Assembly (NCBI RefSeq): GCF_030433895.1
Contig: NZ_JARUXE010000007.1
Span: forward strand, 1-64,000
Source of the DNA: Arthrobacter sp. PsM3
GTDB taxonomy: Bacteria; Actinomycetota; Actinomycetes; Actinomycetales; Micrococcaceae
Reading direction: 5' to 3'
DNA: 64,000 nt
This document shows, piece by piece, positions 47,159-56,248 of the stretch. A model generated the notes under the pieces. The model saw nothing but the letters and a program-made list of their open reading frames with translations. It was not told the DNA's origin and did no database searches. Within the stretch, counting starts at the first letter, position 1. Each line of letters starts with the position of its first letter. A program made the position numbers and the translations under genes.

Positions 47159-48997
47159 CTACGGACTGGCTGTGAACGGTGTATGAACAGGGTCGGGGCG
47201 GGTTTGGGGCGCCCGGGGGATGGTCCACCCGGGTGGACCATAGCCGGCAGCCGCTGTTCGGGTGTTCTGGGTCAGGTCGATTTCCTGTGCGGGGAGCGGG
47301 ACGGAGATGAGGTAGCCCTGGGCGTTGTCGCAGCCCAGTTGACGCAGCACGGCGAGCTGGGCGTCTCTTTCCACGCCTTCGGCTGTCATGGTGAGGCTCA
47401 TGGCCTTGGCCGTGGTGATGATGCCGGCGACGAGGATGGCGGAGGTGGGGTCGGTGTCGATCAAGTCGATAAAGGACTTGTCGAGCTTCAGTCCGGTCAG
47501 GGGCAGGTCGCGCAGCATGGCTAGGGAGGAATAGGCCGTGCCGTAGTCATCGAGGGCGACGCCGATGCCGGCGTCGATGAGTGCCTGTAGCTGTGCCGCG
47601 GCGGACGGGAGATCCGTAATGGCGGCGGTCTCGGTGATCTCGATGTTCACCAGGGACGCCGGTACTCCGTGCCGGCGCAGGGCGGCCTGGAGATCGTGGA
47701 CCAGGTTTCCGGCGGCGAGCTGGACCGGGGAAATGTTCACGGAAATCGCACGGGGGCTACCGGCGTCGGCCCAGCGCCGGGCCTGGGCGCAGGCGGTATC
47801 AATGACCCACCGGCCGATGGCGTGGATGTCCCCGGTGTGTTCGGCGACGTGGATGAACTCAACGGGGGAGACTTTGCCGAGCTCCTGGTCCTCCCAGCGC
47901 AGCAGTGCCTCCACGGCAGTGCAGGAGCCGGTGGAGATGTTCATGAAGGGCTGGTAGTGGAGGCTGAAGCCTGCGTTGGCCAGGGCGTGGGGCAGCCGGC
48001 GGCGGATTAGCGCCTGGCGGGCGAAGCGGGCGGCGGGCCGGCAGGGGTCGATGCGGCCCAGCCGGCGTTTGCCGTCGTGTTTTGCCTGAAGCATGGCGGT
48101 GTCGGCGAGGCGGAGGAGGTCCTCCAGGCGTGCGGCCGGGGTCCCGTCGTCGATGTCGGTGGACATGGCCAGGCCCAGGGTGGCGGTGAGCCTGAGGTCG
48201 TGCCCGTCATGGGTCAGGGGTTCAGCAAGCGATGCCAGGATCCGTTGCGCGATGGAGCGTGCTGTGGCCTCATCCACGTCCACGAGCAGCACGGCGAATT
48301 CGTCCCCGCCCAGCCGGGTCACCAGATCCGCTGGCCTCGTGCACGCCCGGAGCCGTGCGGAAAACTCGGCCAGCACGGCATCGCCGGTCCGGTGTCCGAA
48401 GGTGTCGTTGGTGATCTTGAAATCATCCAGATCCACATACAGGATTGCCGTCGGGGACGAATCGGAGTCGGTGGCGCCCACCAGCGGCGGACCTTGCTCT
48501 TCAAGGTGCCTTCTGTTGGCCAGGCCGGTCAGAGGGTCGTGCAGCGCTGCCTGCCGGAACAGGACCGAGAGACCTTCGAAGATTTCGGACACCGGAACGA
48601 TGCGCGGTCCATCCGCCGCGAGCACTAGCAAATCTTCATACCGGTGCTGTTCCTGCCTGGCCAGGACCACAGCGGCAGCGGCCCGAAGGTCCAGGGACGG
48701 CGGGAGTAAGGTGCCGGGGGGCGGGAGGAGATCCGTTGCCTCGACCCTGGCGTTGAGTGCCCGCCCGTAGCCCAGACGCCCCGTCATCCGGTGGTCCAGT
48801 TGGGCCCGCGTCAACAGGGACGGTATTCCGGCATCGTTGATGACCACAGCCCGAAGCGCACGGTCGGCCCGGAACAGTGCCTCGATCTCACCGGAGGGTG
48901 TATCACCGGGGAGGACCAGGGCCCCGCAGCCGAGGTCGCCAATCACGGGTTCCGCCGGGCGCGGGGCCCGGACGTGCATATCGGGCTCATTAGTCAC
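47159..48997 (-). CDS. GGDEF-EAL cyclic-di-GMP turnover protein
   Basis: A 612-residue cytoplasmic protein. The N-terminal about 140 residues look like paired CBS-type sensor repeats (LRAVVINDAGIPSLLTRAQL, EDLLVLAADGPRIVPVSEIF). The GGDEF domain (about 150-315) keeps RLGGDEFAVLL, HDPLTGLANRRHL and LYVDLDDFK. The EAL domain (about 330-590) keeps EALLRW, VNISPVQL, NIEITET, LDDYGTAYSSL, LKLDKSFI and TAEGVE, so both catalytic sites look intact. It may make or break c-di-GMP according to the ligand sensed by the CBS-like part. GTG start. Confidence 0.93.
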   Translation of the reverse strand: MTNEPDMHVRAPRPAEPVIGDLGCGALVLPGDTPSGEIEALFRADRALRAVVINDAGIPSLLTRAQLDHRMTGRLGYGRALNARVEATDLLPPPGTLLPPSLDLRAAAAVVLARQEQHRYEDLLVLAADGPRIVPVSEIFEGLSVLFRQAALHDPLTGLANRRHLEEQGPPLVGATDSDSSPTAILYVDLDDFKITNDTFGHRTGDAVLAEFSARLRACTRPADLVTRLGGDEFAVLLVDVDEATARSIAQRILASLAEPLTHDGHDLRLTATLGLAMSTDIDDGTPAARLEDLLRLADTAMLQAKHDGKRRLGRIDPCRPAARFARQALIRRRLPHALANAGFSLHYQPFMNISTGSCTAVEALLRWEDQELGKVSPVEFIHVAEHTGDIHAIGRWVIDTACAQARRWADAGSPRAISVNISPVQLAAGNLVHDLQAALRRHGVPASLVNIEITETAAITDLPSAAAQLQALIDAGIGVALDDYGTAYSSLAMLRDLPLTGLKLDKSFIDLIDTDPTSAILVAGIITTAKAMSLTMTAEGVERDAQLAVLRQLGCDNAQGYLISVPLPAQEIDLTQNTRTAAAGYGPPGWTIPRAPQTRPDPVHTPFTASP

Positions 48998-49269
48998 TGA
49001 CCCTTATTACCCGATGAAAGCGAACAGAAAACATACACCATGCCAATAATCCGGATTTAACCCATTGCAGCAGATCGCACGGCGAACCCGGCCGGGCCGC
49101 GGTCCAACAATGCGCCGGCCGTCAGCATCTCCCGCAGGGCCCTGCGCCGCCTTCGGACATTCCCCAGGGTCCGGAAGCCGTTGGTCCGGCGACACGTCAG
49201 GACATTCGTCGTGGTCCCTCAATCGGCCGGACCAGGCCTGGCAAACAGTGGGGCCGGGGCGGCCCGGGT

Positions 49270-49677
49270 TCAATTGAGGATTTCCGCGCGTTGTTTGGCT
49301 GCCGCGGTGAAGCCGGTCAGAATTTCCGTCGTGACGGCCCAGGGTGAGCCGACGAGTCGGCCCAGGGGTCCAAGTTCGTCTTTGACCGTCAGGCGGGTCA
49401 TTCCGGCTTCCGGCGTCAGGATGAAGGTGCGAACAAACGAGTACCACGGCGGTGCTCCGCTGGTCCAGGTCATCACTTTTCCGGGAACTTGTTCAACCCG
49501 CAGGCGGGTCCGGCCCCGCGCACGGGTGCGGATCTTGATGGTGCCACCATTTCGTACTTCCCCGCTGATGGCGATGATCCCGGAATCCCAGACCGGGAAG
49601 TTTCCGCTGTCGGTGAGGATCTCCCAGACGGCGGAGTTCCCGGCATCGATGAGTGTGTGTGCCTCAAGGCAGTCCAT
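49270..49677 (-). CDS. SRPBCC family protein (second copy)
   Basis: 135 residues from ATG 49677. The order MDCLEAHTLIDAGNSAVWEI, GNFPVWDSGIIAISGEVRNG, RTRLRVEQVPGKVMTWTSGA and FVRTFILTPEAGMTRLTVKD, with a C-terminal helix VTTEILTGFTAAAKQRAEIL, matches the protein at 35760-36242 throughout. The 50-residue extension in the longer frame is rejected for lack of conservation. The ligand is unknown. Confidence 0.82.
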   Translation of the reverse strand: MDCLEAHTLIDAGNSAVWEILTDSGNFPVWDSGIIAISGEVRNGGTIKIRTRARGRTRLRVEQVPGKVMTWTSGAPPWYSFVRTFILTPEAGMTRLTVKDELGPLGRLVGSPWAVTTEILTGFTAAAKQRAEILN

Positions 49678-49784
49678 ATCGGACAGGGTATCCCGGCCGG
49701 GAGGCGGAGGCGGTCCGCTAACGGTTTGGCATAGGCGCGTGACGGCACGCAGAATCCTGGGGTGTTGGCGGATACGGTCGTGGC

Positions 49785-50276
49785 ATGACGTGGCTGATTC
49801 TGATCGTACGGCTGGGCCGGGCCGCACCCCGGCATCGGCGCCGCGTCTACGCAGAGCTCAGTGATGGCGGTGCCGTGCGTGTTTCCGACGGGGTGTGGGG
49901 CATTCCTGACACCGGATTCCACCGTGCAGCGGTAAATAAGGCCGAACGCAGCGCGGCAGCAGCCGGCGGAGACCTCCTCATCCTGGCGACCACCCCGGAA
50001 AATGCGTCCAGCCACGCGGTCCTCGAAGCGAAACTGGCCGAACGCCTCAAGGCTGAGGCCGCCGCAATACATCAACGGTGCGACGCGTTCGCCGTGGGGC
50101 GGCCCGGGGCCCCGGCAATGCTTGAGCACGAGGACCGGGCGCAGGCATTTATGAAGCTTCAGCACGATGCGCACCGGCTCTCGGACCTGGACGTGATCGG
50201 GCTGGAAGCCGTCGTGTCCGCCACAACGCGGGTGGCGCAAACCGTCAGGCTCCGGGGGACCGCCGAGGCTGCCTGA
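49785..50276 (+). CDS. ChrB N-terminal-like protein
   Basis: 163 residues from ATG 49785. MTWLILIVRLGRAAPRHRRR, VYAELSDGGAVRVSDGVWGI, PDTGFHRAAVN and AAAAGGDLLILATTP match the N-terminal domain of chromate-resistance regulator ChrB. The C-terminal part that senses chromate in full ChrB is absent, and no chrA transporter is adjacent. It begins 107 bases from, and divergent to, the SRPBCC gene. Function in chromate response is doubtful. Confidence 0.7.
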   Translation: MTWLILIVRLGRAAPRHRRRVYAELSDGGAVRVSDGVWGIPDTGFHRAAVNKAERSAAAAGGDLLILATTPENASSHAVLEAKLAERLKAEAAAIHQRCDAFAVGRPGAPAMLEHEDRAQAFMKLQHDAHRLSDLDVIGLEAVVSATTRVAQTVRLRGTAEAA

Positions 50277-50391
50277 CACCACAGGAACCGGTGCCCCGGG
50301 GACATCGTCAGCACGGCCGTAATGCCTCGTTTGAATCTCATCACCGGCCGCGGGCATCCGGGAGGCCGTGATCCTGGGGATCGGGGATACC

Positions 50392-50431
50392 GCTGAATCC
50401 TGCCTGCCGGGGGCGGCAGGCAGGATTCAGC
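50392..50431. terminator. Perfect 17-bp stem between convergent genes
   Basis: Arms 50392-50408 (gctgaatcctgcctgcc) and 50415-50431 are exact complements around ggggc(c). It lies between the ChrB-like gene (+) and the phosphoesterase (-), both ending here. It is a strong candidate for a bidirectional terminator. Confidence 0.8.
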
Positions 50432-50482
50432 GTCAACACGGTGTTCCTCGAACCGGTCCTTTACGCCGGTCGTGTTCCGGCG

Positions 50483-51679
50483 TTAGACCTTGGCGTTATA
50501 GACGTCGAGTCCGAAGCGGTTCAGCCCCGGCGTCCCGGCATACCCAAGGTAGGGCAGGCCGAAGGTCTCTTCGATGCTGGCGAGCAGGCTGTAGTGGTTG
50601 TACGGGGTGGTGGACCAGGTGCCGCCTTTGGTGAACGGGGAGAGGACCAGCGCACCGACCCGGCCCCCGCCCATTCCGGTAATGCCCGGAAGCGGTGAGT
50701 TCGGCCCGGGGCCTTCCCCGCAGCAGGCGGCAGCATCGGACTGCGGGCCGTCGGATTCGTCGAACGTAATCACCAGGATGCCGTCCTGCTTGAATGCCGG
50801 GGACGAGGTGATGGCCGGGACCCACTGCTTGAGCCACTGGTCGGCGCTGGCCAGACCGCCCGGTTGCCCGTCGACACAGGGGGAGTCGTGCCCGTCGTGG
50901 CAGAGGTTCGGCGTGATCATCGACAGGTTCGGGGTGGTGGCAGCGGAGGTGAGGTCCGTCTTGAGGGCGGCGAGGTCGACGTCGTTCTTCGCGCACTCCG
51001 GTGAGCCGGTGATCCCGGCGAAGTAGACGAACGGATTGTGGCGCGCCGCGTACTGGTCCCCGACCTTGGCCTTCTGCGTGTCATCCACAGCGCCCAGTGC
51101 GGGGTGCCGGCAGGAAGTTCCCATGTCCTCCATATAGCCCTTCCACGTTTTGCCGGCTCCGGTCAGCTGGCCGGCCACGGTGGGGACGCCGACCGGGAAG
51201 ACACAGCCGTCGCCGACGGCCTGGCCGGGACTGGCCGTGCCGGTGCCGACGAACGGTGTGTAGCTCTGGCAGTCGGCCTGCATCTGCGGGTTCGGCCCCT
51301 GTCCGGAGATCTGTGCCACGTAGTTGGGCTGGGAGTTGTGCGCGGTGCCGAAGTACTGGTTCAGCAGCACCCCCTGGGCCCGGAGGGTCTGGGAGAGGTA
51401 TGGGGCGGCCGACGCCGGACTCCAGGTCTCGTCGTAGCCCTTGTTCTCGAGGTTGATGACGAAGACGTGCTTGGCTCCGGGCAGATAGCTCTGGGCCTGC
51501 GTGGCCGTCGGAGCGCTTGCTGTGGCAGGCGGCTGGGCAGGTCCGGAGGCAATTGCCGCTGCGGCGAGCAGGACGGCGGCCGCGGCGGAGGCGCGCAGGG
51601 TCAGCCGGCGGCTGCGCTGGCGGGATCCTGCAGTCGGCGTCGTCGGGTGCTTTGTTTTGGGGCTCACGGGAGTGTCCAT
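50483..51679 (-). CDS. Secreted phosphoesterase (phospholipase C / acid phosphatase type)
   Basis: 398 residues from ATG 51679. A basic N-terminus and hydrophobic segment (LRASAAAAVLLAAAAIASG) form a signal peptide. The mature part has HVFVINLENKGYDETW, QYFGTAHNSQPNYVAQISGQ, FVYFAGITGSPECAKND, LSMITPNLCHDGHDSPC, LVITFDESDGPQSDAA and YNHYSLLASIEETFGLPYLG, the order of PF04185 phosphoesterases with metal ligands. The ATG overlaps the stop of the upstream phospholipase gene. The substrate may be phospholipid or another organic phosphate. Confidence 0.88.
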   Translation of the reverse strand: MDTPVSPKTKHPTTPTAGSRQRSRRLTLRASAAAAVLLAAAAIASGPAQPPATASAPTATQAQSYLPGAKHVFVINLENKGYDETWSPASAAPYLSQTLRAQGVLLNQYFGTAHNSQPNYVAQISGQGPNPQMQADCQSYTPFVGTGTASPGQAVGDGCVFPVGVPTVAGQLTGAGKTWKGYMEDMGTSCRHPALGAVDDTQKAKVGDQYAARHNPFVYFAGITGSPECAKNDVDLAALKTDLTSAATTPNLSMITPNLCHDGHDSPCVDGQPGGLASADQWLKQWVPAITSSPAFKQDGILVITFDESDGPQSDAAACCGEGPGPNSPLPGITGMGGGRVGALVLSPFTKGGTWSTTPYNHYSLLASIEETFGLPYLGYAGTPGLNRFGLDVYNAKV

Positions 51680-52932
51680 CCGTCGGCGAGTGCTTTCTCT
51701 TTCAGGCCGGACCATTCCTCGGCTGGCGGCGGCCCGACGGGGGTGCAGGCAGGTCCCGTCACGAACGGCGGGACAAGGTACCTGGGGGCGGCAAGGTTAG
51801 GGGCTGCACTGAAATCCAGCACCTCTGCAATGTTCCGGGCGGCTTTGTCCCGCGGCGTCAGCGGCGGCAGGCTCCACCGCCACTCGATGGCCTTCAGAAC
51901 CGAGGTGTGGTCGTAGACGTCGTGGGCGACGTACCGTCGTCGGGCGCGCGGTGAGATCACTACGGAGGGCACCCGGAAGCCGCGCAGCGCCGTGTCCGGA
52001 CTCGTGTCCGGGGCGCTGGCCGGCGGGACGTGGTCGTAGAAGCCGCCCCACTCGTCATAGTTGATCACCAGCATCGTGCTGGCCCAACCCGGGCCGGTGG
52101 TGACGGCGTTGTAAACCTCTGCCAGGAAGAGTTCGCCGGCGCGGATGTCCGCGTGCGGGTGGTCATCCCCCGAGGTGCCGGAGCCCTCATCGGTGAAGCG
52201 TGGGTCCACGAAAGACACTGCCGGGAGGCTGCCGGCGGCACAGTCCGTGAGGAATTCGGAGTAGTGGTGCGAGATTCCGAGGTACTTCGGACCCCAAAGA
52301 GCGGTGAAGGGGATATCGCCGTAGTAGTACTTGCCGGACACTCCGGGGGTGGACAGCCGGTCCCAGATGGTCGGGAGCGTGGACGTCACGGTGGAGTTAT
52401 GAAGCCTGTCCGTTGCGGCAGCGTGCTGGTAGAACCTGTTCGGGTAGGTTTCGGCCATCGTGGCGGCAAAGTACCGGTCGCAGACCGTCCAGTCCGGTCC
52501 CGCCTGGCGCCAGAAATCCAGGTCGGCGCCCTCGTAGTAGCCGACGGCGAACTCGTCGTTCTCCCCTGCCCGGAGCCAGCCGTCGTTCTTGCCGTCGTTG
52601 TACTGGATCCGGCCGCCCTCGTAGGAGTGGTCCGGGTCCGGGTGGCCGCAACCCTGGAAATCCGCCAAGTGGTGGGTGGTGTGCGGGATGCCGTAGCGGT
52701 CCGTGTAACTCAGCCCGGCCTGTTTGCCGTCCGCACCGGGCATCCAGCCGAGGAAGTGGTCAAAGGAACGGTTCTCCATCATCACCACAATGATGTGGTC
52801 GATCCCGGAAGCCGCCGCGGCCGGCAGGGCAGGCGTGGCGGCCGTGGCCGCCCGCAGCGTGCTGCCGGTGGCTAAGGCGGTGGCGGCGGCAGTACCGGCC
52901 ACACCCAGGAAATTACGTCTCGAAAAGTTCAC
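51664..52932 (-). CDS. Tat-exported phospholipase C-type phosphoesterase
   Basis: The protein starts with a twin-arginine signal (FSRRNFLGVAGTAAATALAT). The mature enzyme has HIIVVMMENRSFDHFLGWMP, the hallmark of bacterial non-haemolytic phospholipase C, then NRFYQHAAATDR, VSFVDPRFT, DDHPHADIRAGELFLAEVYN, VINYDEWGGFYDHVPP, and YDHTSVLKAIEWRWSLPPLT. GTG 52932 is preceded by aaggaa 7 bases away and is favoured; ATG 52947 is possible. It overlaps the next gene by 16 bases, so the two phosphoesterases form an operon. They could release phosphate outside the cell. Confidence 0.9.
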   Translation of the reverse strand: MNFSRRNFLGVAGTAAATALATGSTLRAATAATPALPAAAASGIDHIIVVMMENRSFDHFLGWMPGADGKQAGLSYTDRYGIPHTTHHLADFQGCGHPDPDHSYEGGRIQYNDGKNDGWLRAGENDEFAVGYYEGADLDFWRQAGPDWTVCDRYFAATMAETYPNRFYQHAAATDRLHNSTVTSTLPTIWDRLSTPGVSGKYYYGDIPFTALWGPKYLGISHHYSEFLTDCAAGSLPAVSFVDPRFTDEGSGTSGDDHPHADIRAGELFLAEVYNAVTTGPGWASTMLVINYDEWGGFYDHVPPASAPDTSPDTALRGFRVPSVVISPRARRRYVAHDVYDHTSVLKAIEWRWSLPPLTPRDKAARNIAEVLDFSAAPNLAAPRYLVPPFVTGPACTPVGPPPAEEWSGLKEKALADGWTLP

Positions 52933-52947
52933 GTCTGATTCCTTCAT

Positions 52948-53441
52948 TGTCAGGTCCGGCTTCAGCGCCACCAGGGTGTCTGGGTTAGCCACACGGGTAA
53001 TCGATCCCGGGGCCGGAAAGGTTACGCCTCGCCGTTCCGGCGGCCGCGGCAGTGGCGGCCATTTCCCGGTTGTTGCCCGGACTGCGGCTGCGCAGAGGAC
53101 GGCGGCACCTGCCCTGCCGGCCGGCTGGCCGGTTGAAAGCAGGGCAAGGAAGTTACTGATGGGTAGAGTTCACGCCCCAAAGTAGATCACGGAACGGTTA
53201 CAGTCCGGGCCGATAGCGGGTCCGTTCATACAGTGTTCACCGCACGTTCCCCCGAAATGCCGCGGTATTCAACCAACGGCAAGCCGCCGCTCGGACACGG
53301 GTATCCACGGCCCGTTGGGGCCCGGCGGGCAGATGCTGGCATTCGTGCGTTCGTGAATCCGGACGGGGTTTCACTTCCAGGCCGGGATGGCCGGATAGAT
53401 GTCTAGGATGCTTGGGGCGTAGGACCGAACCGCCAGAGTGT
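52948..53441. other. Gap upstream of the phosphoesterase operon
   Basis: Nearly 500 bases with no protein-like frame. The leftward promoter of the two phosphoesterase genes must lie in it. No PhoP-type direct repeat is clear by eye. Confidence 0.4.
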
Positions 53442-54356
53442 TCAGATGCTGCTGGTTTGGGGGAGCGGGAGGAAGGTTTCGCCGCGGTCCTTCATGAGCG
53501 CCAGGGCACGCGCGAGCCCGGGGGCCGTGCCGCCGGCGGGGTGGTTGCCGTGGGCGATGACGATGTCAGTTGCCCGTGCCCGGGTGATCTCGCGGGTAAC
53601 CGTCGCGGCGGGGAACGTGGCGCCGGCGTCGCCGTTGATGGTGAATCCGACCGGGATCAGGCCCAGGGAACGGACGATGTCGGCGGAGACTTCATCCATG
53701 TACGCGGTACCTGCTCTGAAGTAGCGGGGCCGGACTCCGGTGAGGTCGGTGAGGCGTTCGTTGTTGGTCATGATCTCGTCGTAGACCTCGCCGGGGTTCC
53801 CGGTGCCGGGGATTCCGTAGGCGCACTTGCCGGTGACGGAGAGGGGGTGGTGGGAGGTTCCATGGTTGCCGAGTTCGAAGAGCGGGTCACCGGCAAGGTC
53901 TTTGGCTAGGGCCTGGTTTGCAGTGATCCATCGGGAATTCAGGAACAAGGTGGCCGGGATGTGCTGCTGCCGCAGCAGGGCTAGGAGCGCCAGGTCGGCG
54001 CCGTTGCCGCTGGTCCCGCCGCAAAAATCAAAAGTGAGTGCCACCCCCGCATTCGTGGAGGGCAGCCGGGTCAGCACCCCGGGTGCCTCCAGTCCCCAGT
54101 ACGTCGCAGCGTGTCCGGCAAAGGTCCTGGTCACCTCGTCCCGGGTCAGCACTCTCACTGGCTCACCGACGACGTCCGAGGACAGAGGGGCCGCTGCCGG
54201 TGCCGGAGAGGGGGCCGCGATTCCGGCCGCCGCATTAATTGCGGAAGCATCTTGCCCGGTTCCGGCAGTCCCGGTTTCCGGGCGGTAGGGAGCGCAGCCG
54301 GCCAGTGCCATGGTGGCCGCCAGAAGAAATGACCTGCGGTCCGGGGTCCATGCCAC
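53442..54356 (-). CDS. Polysaccharide deacetylase family lipoprotein
   Basis: 304 residues. The N-terminus MAWTPDRRSFLLAATMALAGC ends in a lipobox (LAGC), so it is a membrane-anchored lipoprotein, perhaps Tat-exported (DRRSFLL). A Pro/Ala linker follows. The NodB domain has ALTFDFCGG in place of TFDD and ELGNHGTSHHPLS with the metal-binding HxxxH. RYFRAGTAYMDE and VIAHGNHPAGGTAPGLARAL are further motifs. The Asp-to-Phe change in the first motif leaves one of two Asp, as in some actinobacterial relatives. Likely cell-wall or polysaccharide deacetylation. Confidence 0.87.
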   Translation of the reverse strand: MAWTPDRRSFLLAATMALAGCAPYRPETGTAGTGQDASAINAAAGIAAPSPAPAAAPLSSDVVGEPVRVLTRDEVTRTFAGHAATYWGLEAPGVLTRLPSTNAGVALTFDFCGGTSGNGADLALLALLRQQHIPATLFLNSRWITANQALAKDLAGDPLFELGNHGTSHHPLSVTGKCAYGIPGTGNPGEVYDEIMTNNERLTDLTGVRPRYFRAGTAYMDEVSADIVRSLGLIPVGFTINGDAGATFPAATVTREITRARATDIVIAHGNHPAGGTAPGLARALALMKDRGETFLPLPQTSSI

Positions 54357-54764
54357 GGCGGATGTTCCGATCTCTTCAGAGTGAATTACAGGAGGAGCAA
54401 CCCGGTCCCTGGTGGTGGGCCGGGGCTGCAGTCCCCGATGGCTGGGCGCCAGGGCAGAGCAGTGGTGACGTTGCTGGTGCGAAGCCCACGCGGGCCCAGT
54501 GGACCCCCGTCTGTCGCCCTGCCAATCTTAGGCTGAGGCGGGACCCCGGCCGCCCACCGTGGCGCTGCGGAACCCCACGTCAGGGCCTGGAATTCTGAAC
54601 TTTCATTCCCACGTAACGCTTTGTTCGTGCGGCGTTCTTTTGGCTCACAGGCTTTCGCCGGATGATGCGATAGTCCGGTCAGCAGTGCCGGCCGCCCGGT
54701 GGCAGGAAGCCATGGCGGACAGCAGCCTCACTGTGGGGTTCCGGAGACCTATTCGGGGGCCTTG
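54357..54764. other. Gap with no supported gene
   Basis: About 400 bases between divergent genes; promoters in both directions are expected. No clear repeat or RNA. Confidence 0.4.
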
Positions 54765-55130
54765 ATGATTGAAGACCGTGAACGGGCAATCGCCTACATC
54801 ACCGGACGAATCTGCACGCACTCCAACGCCCGGCTCATCAGGGATGTGGAAACCGGACAACTCATCATGATGAGCGGGGAAGTGACCGAGGACCGCGTCC
54901 ACGTCTATGACCTCCAGACCCGCGGCTACGTCGCGGGAAGCCGGACAGCGGGCAGGTGGAACCTGTTCCACACCAGCGACAACGCCACGATCGTGCTCAT
55001 CCAGACCGAACCCGGGCGGTTCGCGGGCCTGGACCAGTCTTCCGGACAATGGTTCACCGTCATGGTGACCGGCCGGATCTCCCTGGTGAGGGACTTCGTC
55101 CCCGGACGGTCCCGGCGCTACTCACTCTGA
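54765..55130 (+). CDS. Hypothetical protein (121 residues)
   Basis: Starts MIEDRERAIAYITGRICTHS at ATG 54765, then RLIRDVETGQLIMMSGEVTE, VYDLQTRGYVAGSRTAGRWN and FHTSDNATIVLIQTEPGRFA. Predominantly beta. Family not recognised. The ribosome site is weak. It is convergent with the three-helix-bundle gene. Confidence 0.6.
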   Translation: MIEDRERAIAYITGRICTHSNARLIRDVETGQLIMMSGEVTEDRVHVYDLQTRGYVAGSRTAGRWNLFHTSDNATIVLIQTEPGRFAGLDQSSGQWFTVMVTGRISLVRDFVPGRSRRYSL

Positions 55131-55158
55131 ACGGACCACCCTGCCGCCCGGGGCAGGC

Positions 55159-55350
55159 TCACCGGGACAGACGCGCCCTGGCTGCATGCTCCACCAGGAC
55201 CGGCACATAGTCCCGGACCCGGCCACCCTCCAACGCCCTATGTTCCTCCCGCACCGCCTCTTCAATGCTGGAGCGGGAAATGTCCGGAAAACGTTCCGCG
55301 AGCCGGTCTACCACATTCCCAACGGCCCGCAATTCCTCGTCTGTGTTCAC
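55159..55350 (-). CDS. Three-helix-bundle small protein (second copy)
   Basis: 63 residues from GTG 55350: NTDEELRAVGNVVDRLAERF, PDISRSSIEEAVREEHRALE and VRDYVPVLVEHAARARL. It matches 41089-41313 over nearly its whole length, especially VVDRL(S/A)(A/E)RFP and PxLVEHxARxRL. The longer frame upstream is not conserved. Confidence 0.7.
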   Translation of the reverse strand: MNTDEELRAVGNVVDRLAERFPDISRSSIEEAVREEHRALEGGRVRDYVPVLVEHAARARLSR

Positions 55351-55696
55351 TCCCCAAGTCTCGCGCCCGCCGCCCGGACAGGTCAAGGAAAACCCGGCTG
55401 CCGCGCGCCAACCACCGGGCCGTCCCTGCCGGCGGCCGCCAGGCCCTAACTGCGTGGCGGCCATGTCCAGGGACGCAGACACTCCAGAGGCCCGGGAGCC
55501 GGCCCCTGCAGAGGAAGCTGATGCTGCCTCCGGAGATCGGCATCCCCGGAGGCAGGAGGTGAACAGGAACTGAAAGAACGACCGAAGGAGCTGCGCAGGG
55601 GTGATTCCGGGGAGGGACTGTGCCCGGGTTAGTTCCGGGCGTCCAGGATCTGAGGGACCCGGTGAGGCGGCCGCACCCCGGTCCGAGAAGAATCCC
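55351..55696. other. Gap between divergent small genes
   Basis: About 350 bases, no ORF with support; contains the promoter region of both flanking genes. Confidence 0.35.
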
Positions 55697-56248
55697 ATGA
55701 GCAATCACGACGAGAATTCCGGGGTCTCCATGCCTATTCTGACAACCCTTGCCACGAGCAAATTCCTGATCACATCGATCACAGCAGGCGCCATCGCCCT
55801 TGGCGGCGGCGCCGCAGCATTTGCCACCACCACCACCCTTCCCGGCAGCCGCGACACCCCGGCCGTCACGGCCAGCCCTGCGGCGCCGGGCCCGGCAGAC
55901 ACATCCGCGCTCAGCCCGTCCGCCCCGGCAACGCCGGCCCCGGAGGCACCCGCACCCTCCACGCCTGCCACCGCGCAGACGCCGGCATCCGAGCCCCCTG
56001 CCGCAAGCGGAACACCCGTCGAGGACGCGGCCGGTCCACCGGAAACGCCGGTACAGGAAGAGACTGCTGTGCCGGCAGAGAAGACCCGGTTCCATTCGCC
56101 CCGGCGACCGAGGAACCCAAAGCGACTCCCGTACCGTCACTTCAGGCCACGGGCACCACAGACCGTGAAGCCCCGGAAGCCGGCACCGCCCCGCACCGCG
56201 AAGGCGACGGCGTTTGCCTCCGGTGATGATGGGCATGAGGGCCGATGA
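55697..56248 (+). CDS. Membrane-anchored or secreted Pro/Ala/Thr-rich protein, probably frameshifted near its end
   Basis: ATG 55697. A hydrophobic segment (TSITAGAIALGGGAAAFA) near residues 26-45 is a signal anchor or signal peptide. A disordered P/A/T/E-rich tail follows. From about 56080 the annotated frame becomes Arg/Pro-rich (SPRRPRNPKRLPYRHFRPRA), while the next frame keeps the acidic P/T/E composition (VPFAPATEEPKATPVPSLQA) to a TGA at about 56225. A one-base indel near 56080 is therefore likely. Function unknown. Confidence 0.5.
   Translation: MSNHDENSGVSMPILTTLATSKFLITSITAGAIALGGGAAAFATTTTLPGSRDTPAVTASPAAPGPADTSALSPSAPATPAPEAPAPSTPATAQTPASEPPAASGTPVEDAAGPPETPVQEETAVPAEKTRFHSPRRPRNPKRLPYRHFRPRAPQTVKPRKPAPPRTAKATAFASGDDGHEGR

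Noticed and set aside
46591-47175. Plus-strand 194-codon ORF
   Set aside because: Its second half is antisense to the small protein at 46915-47148, and no start with a ribosome site is evident.
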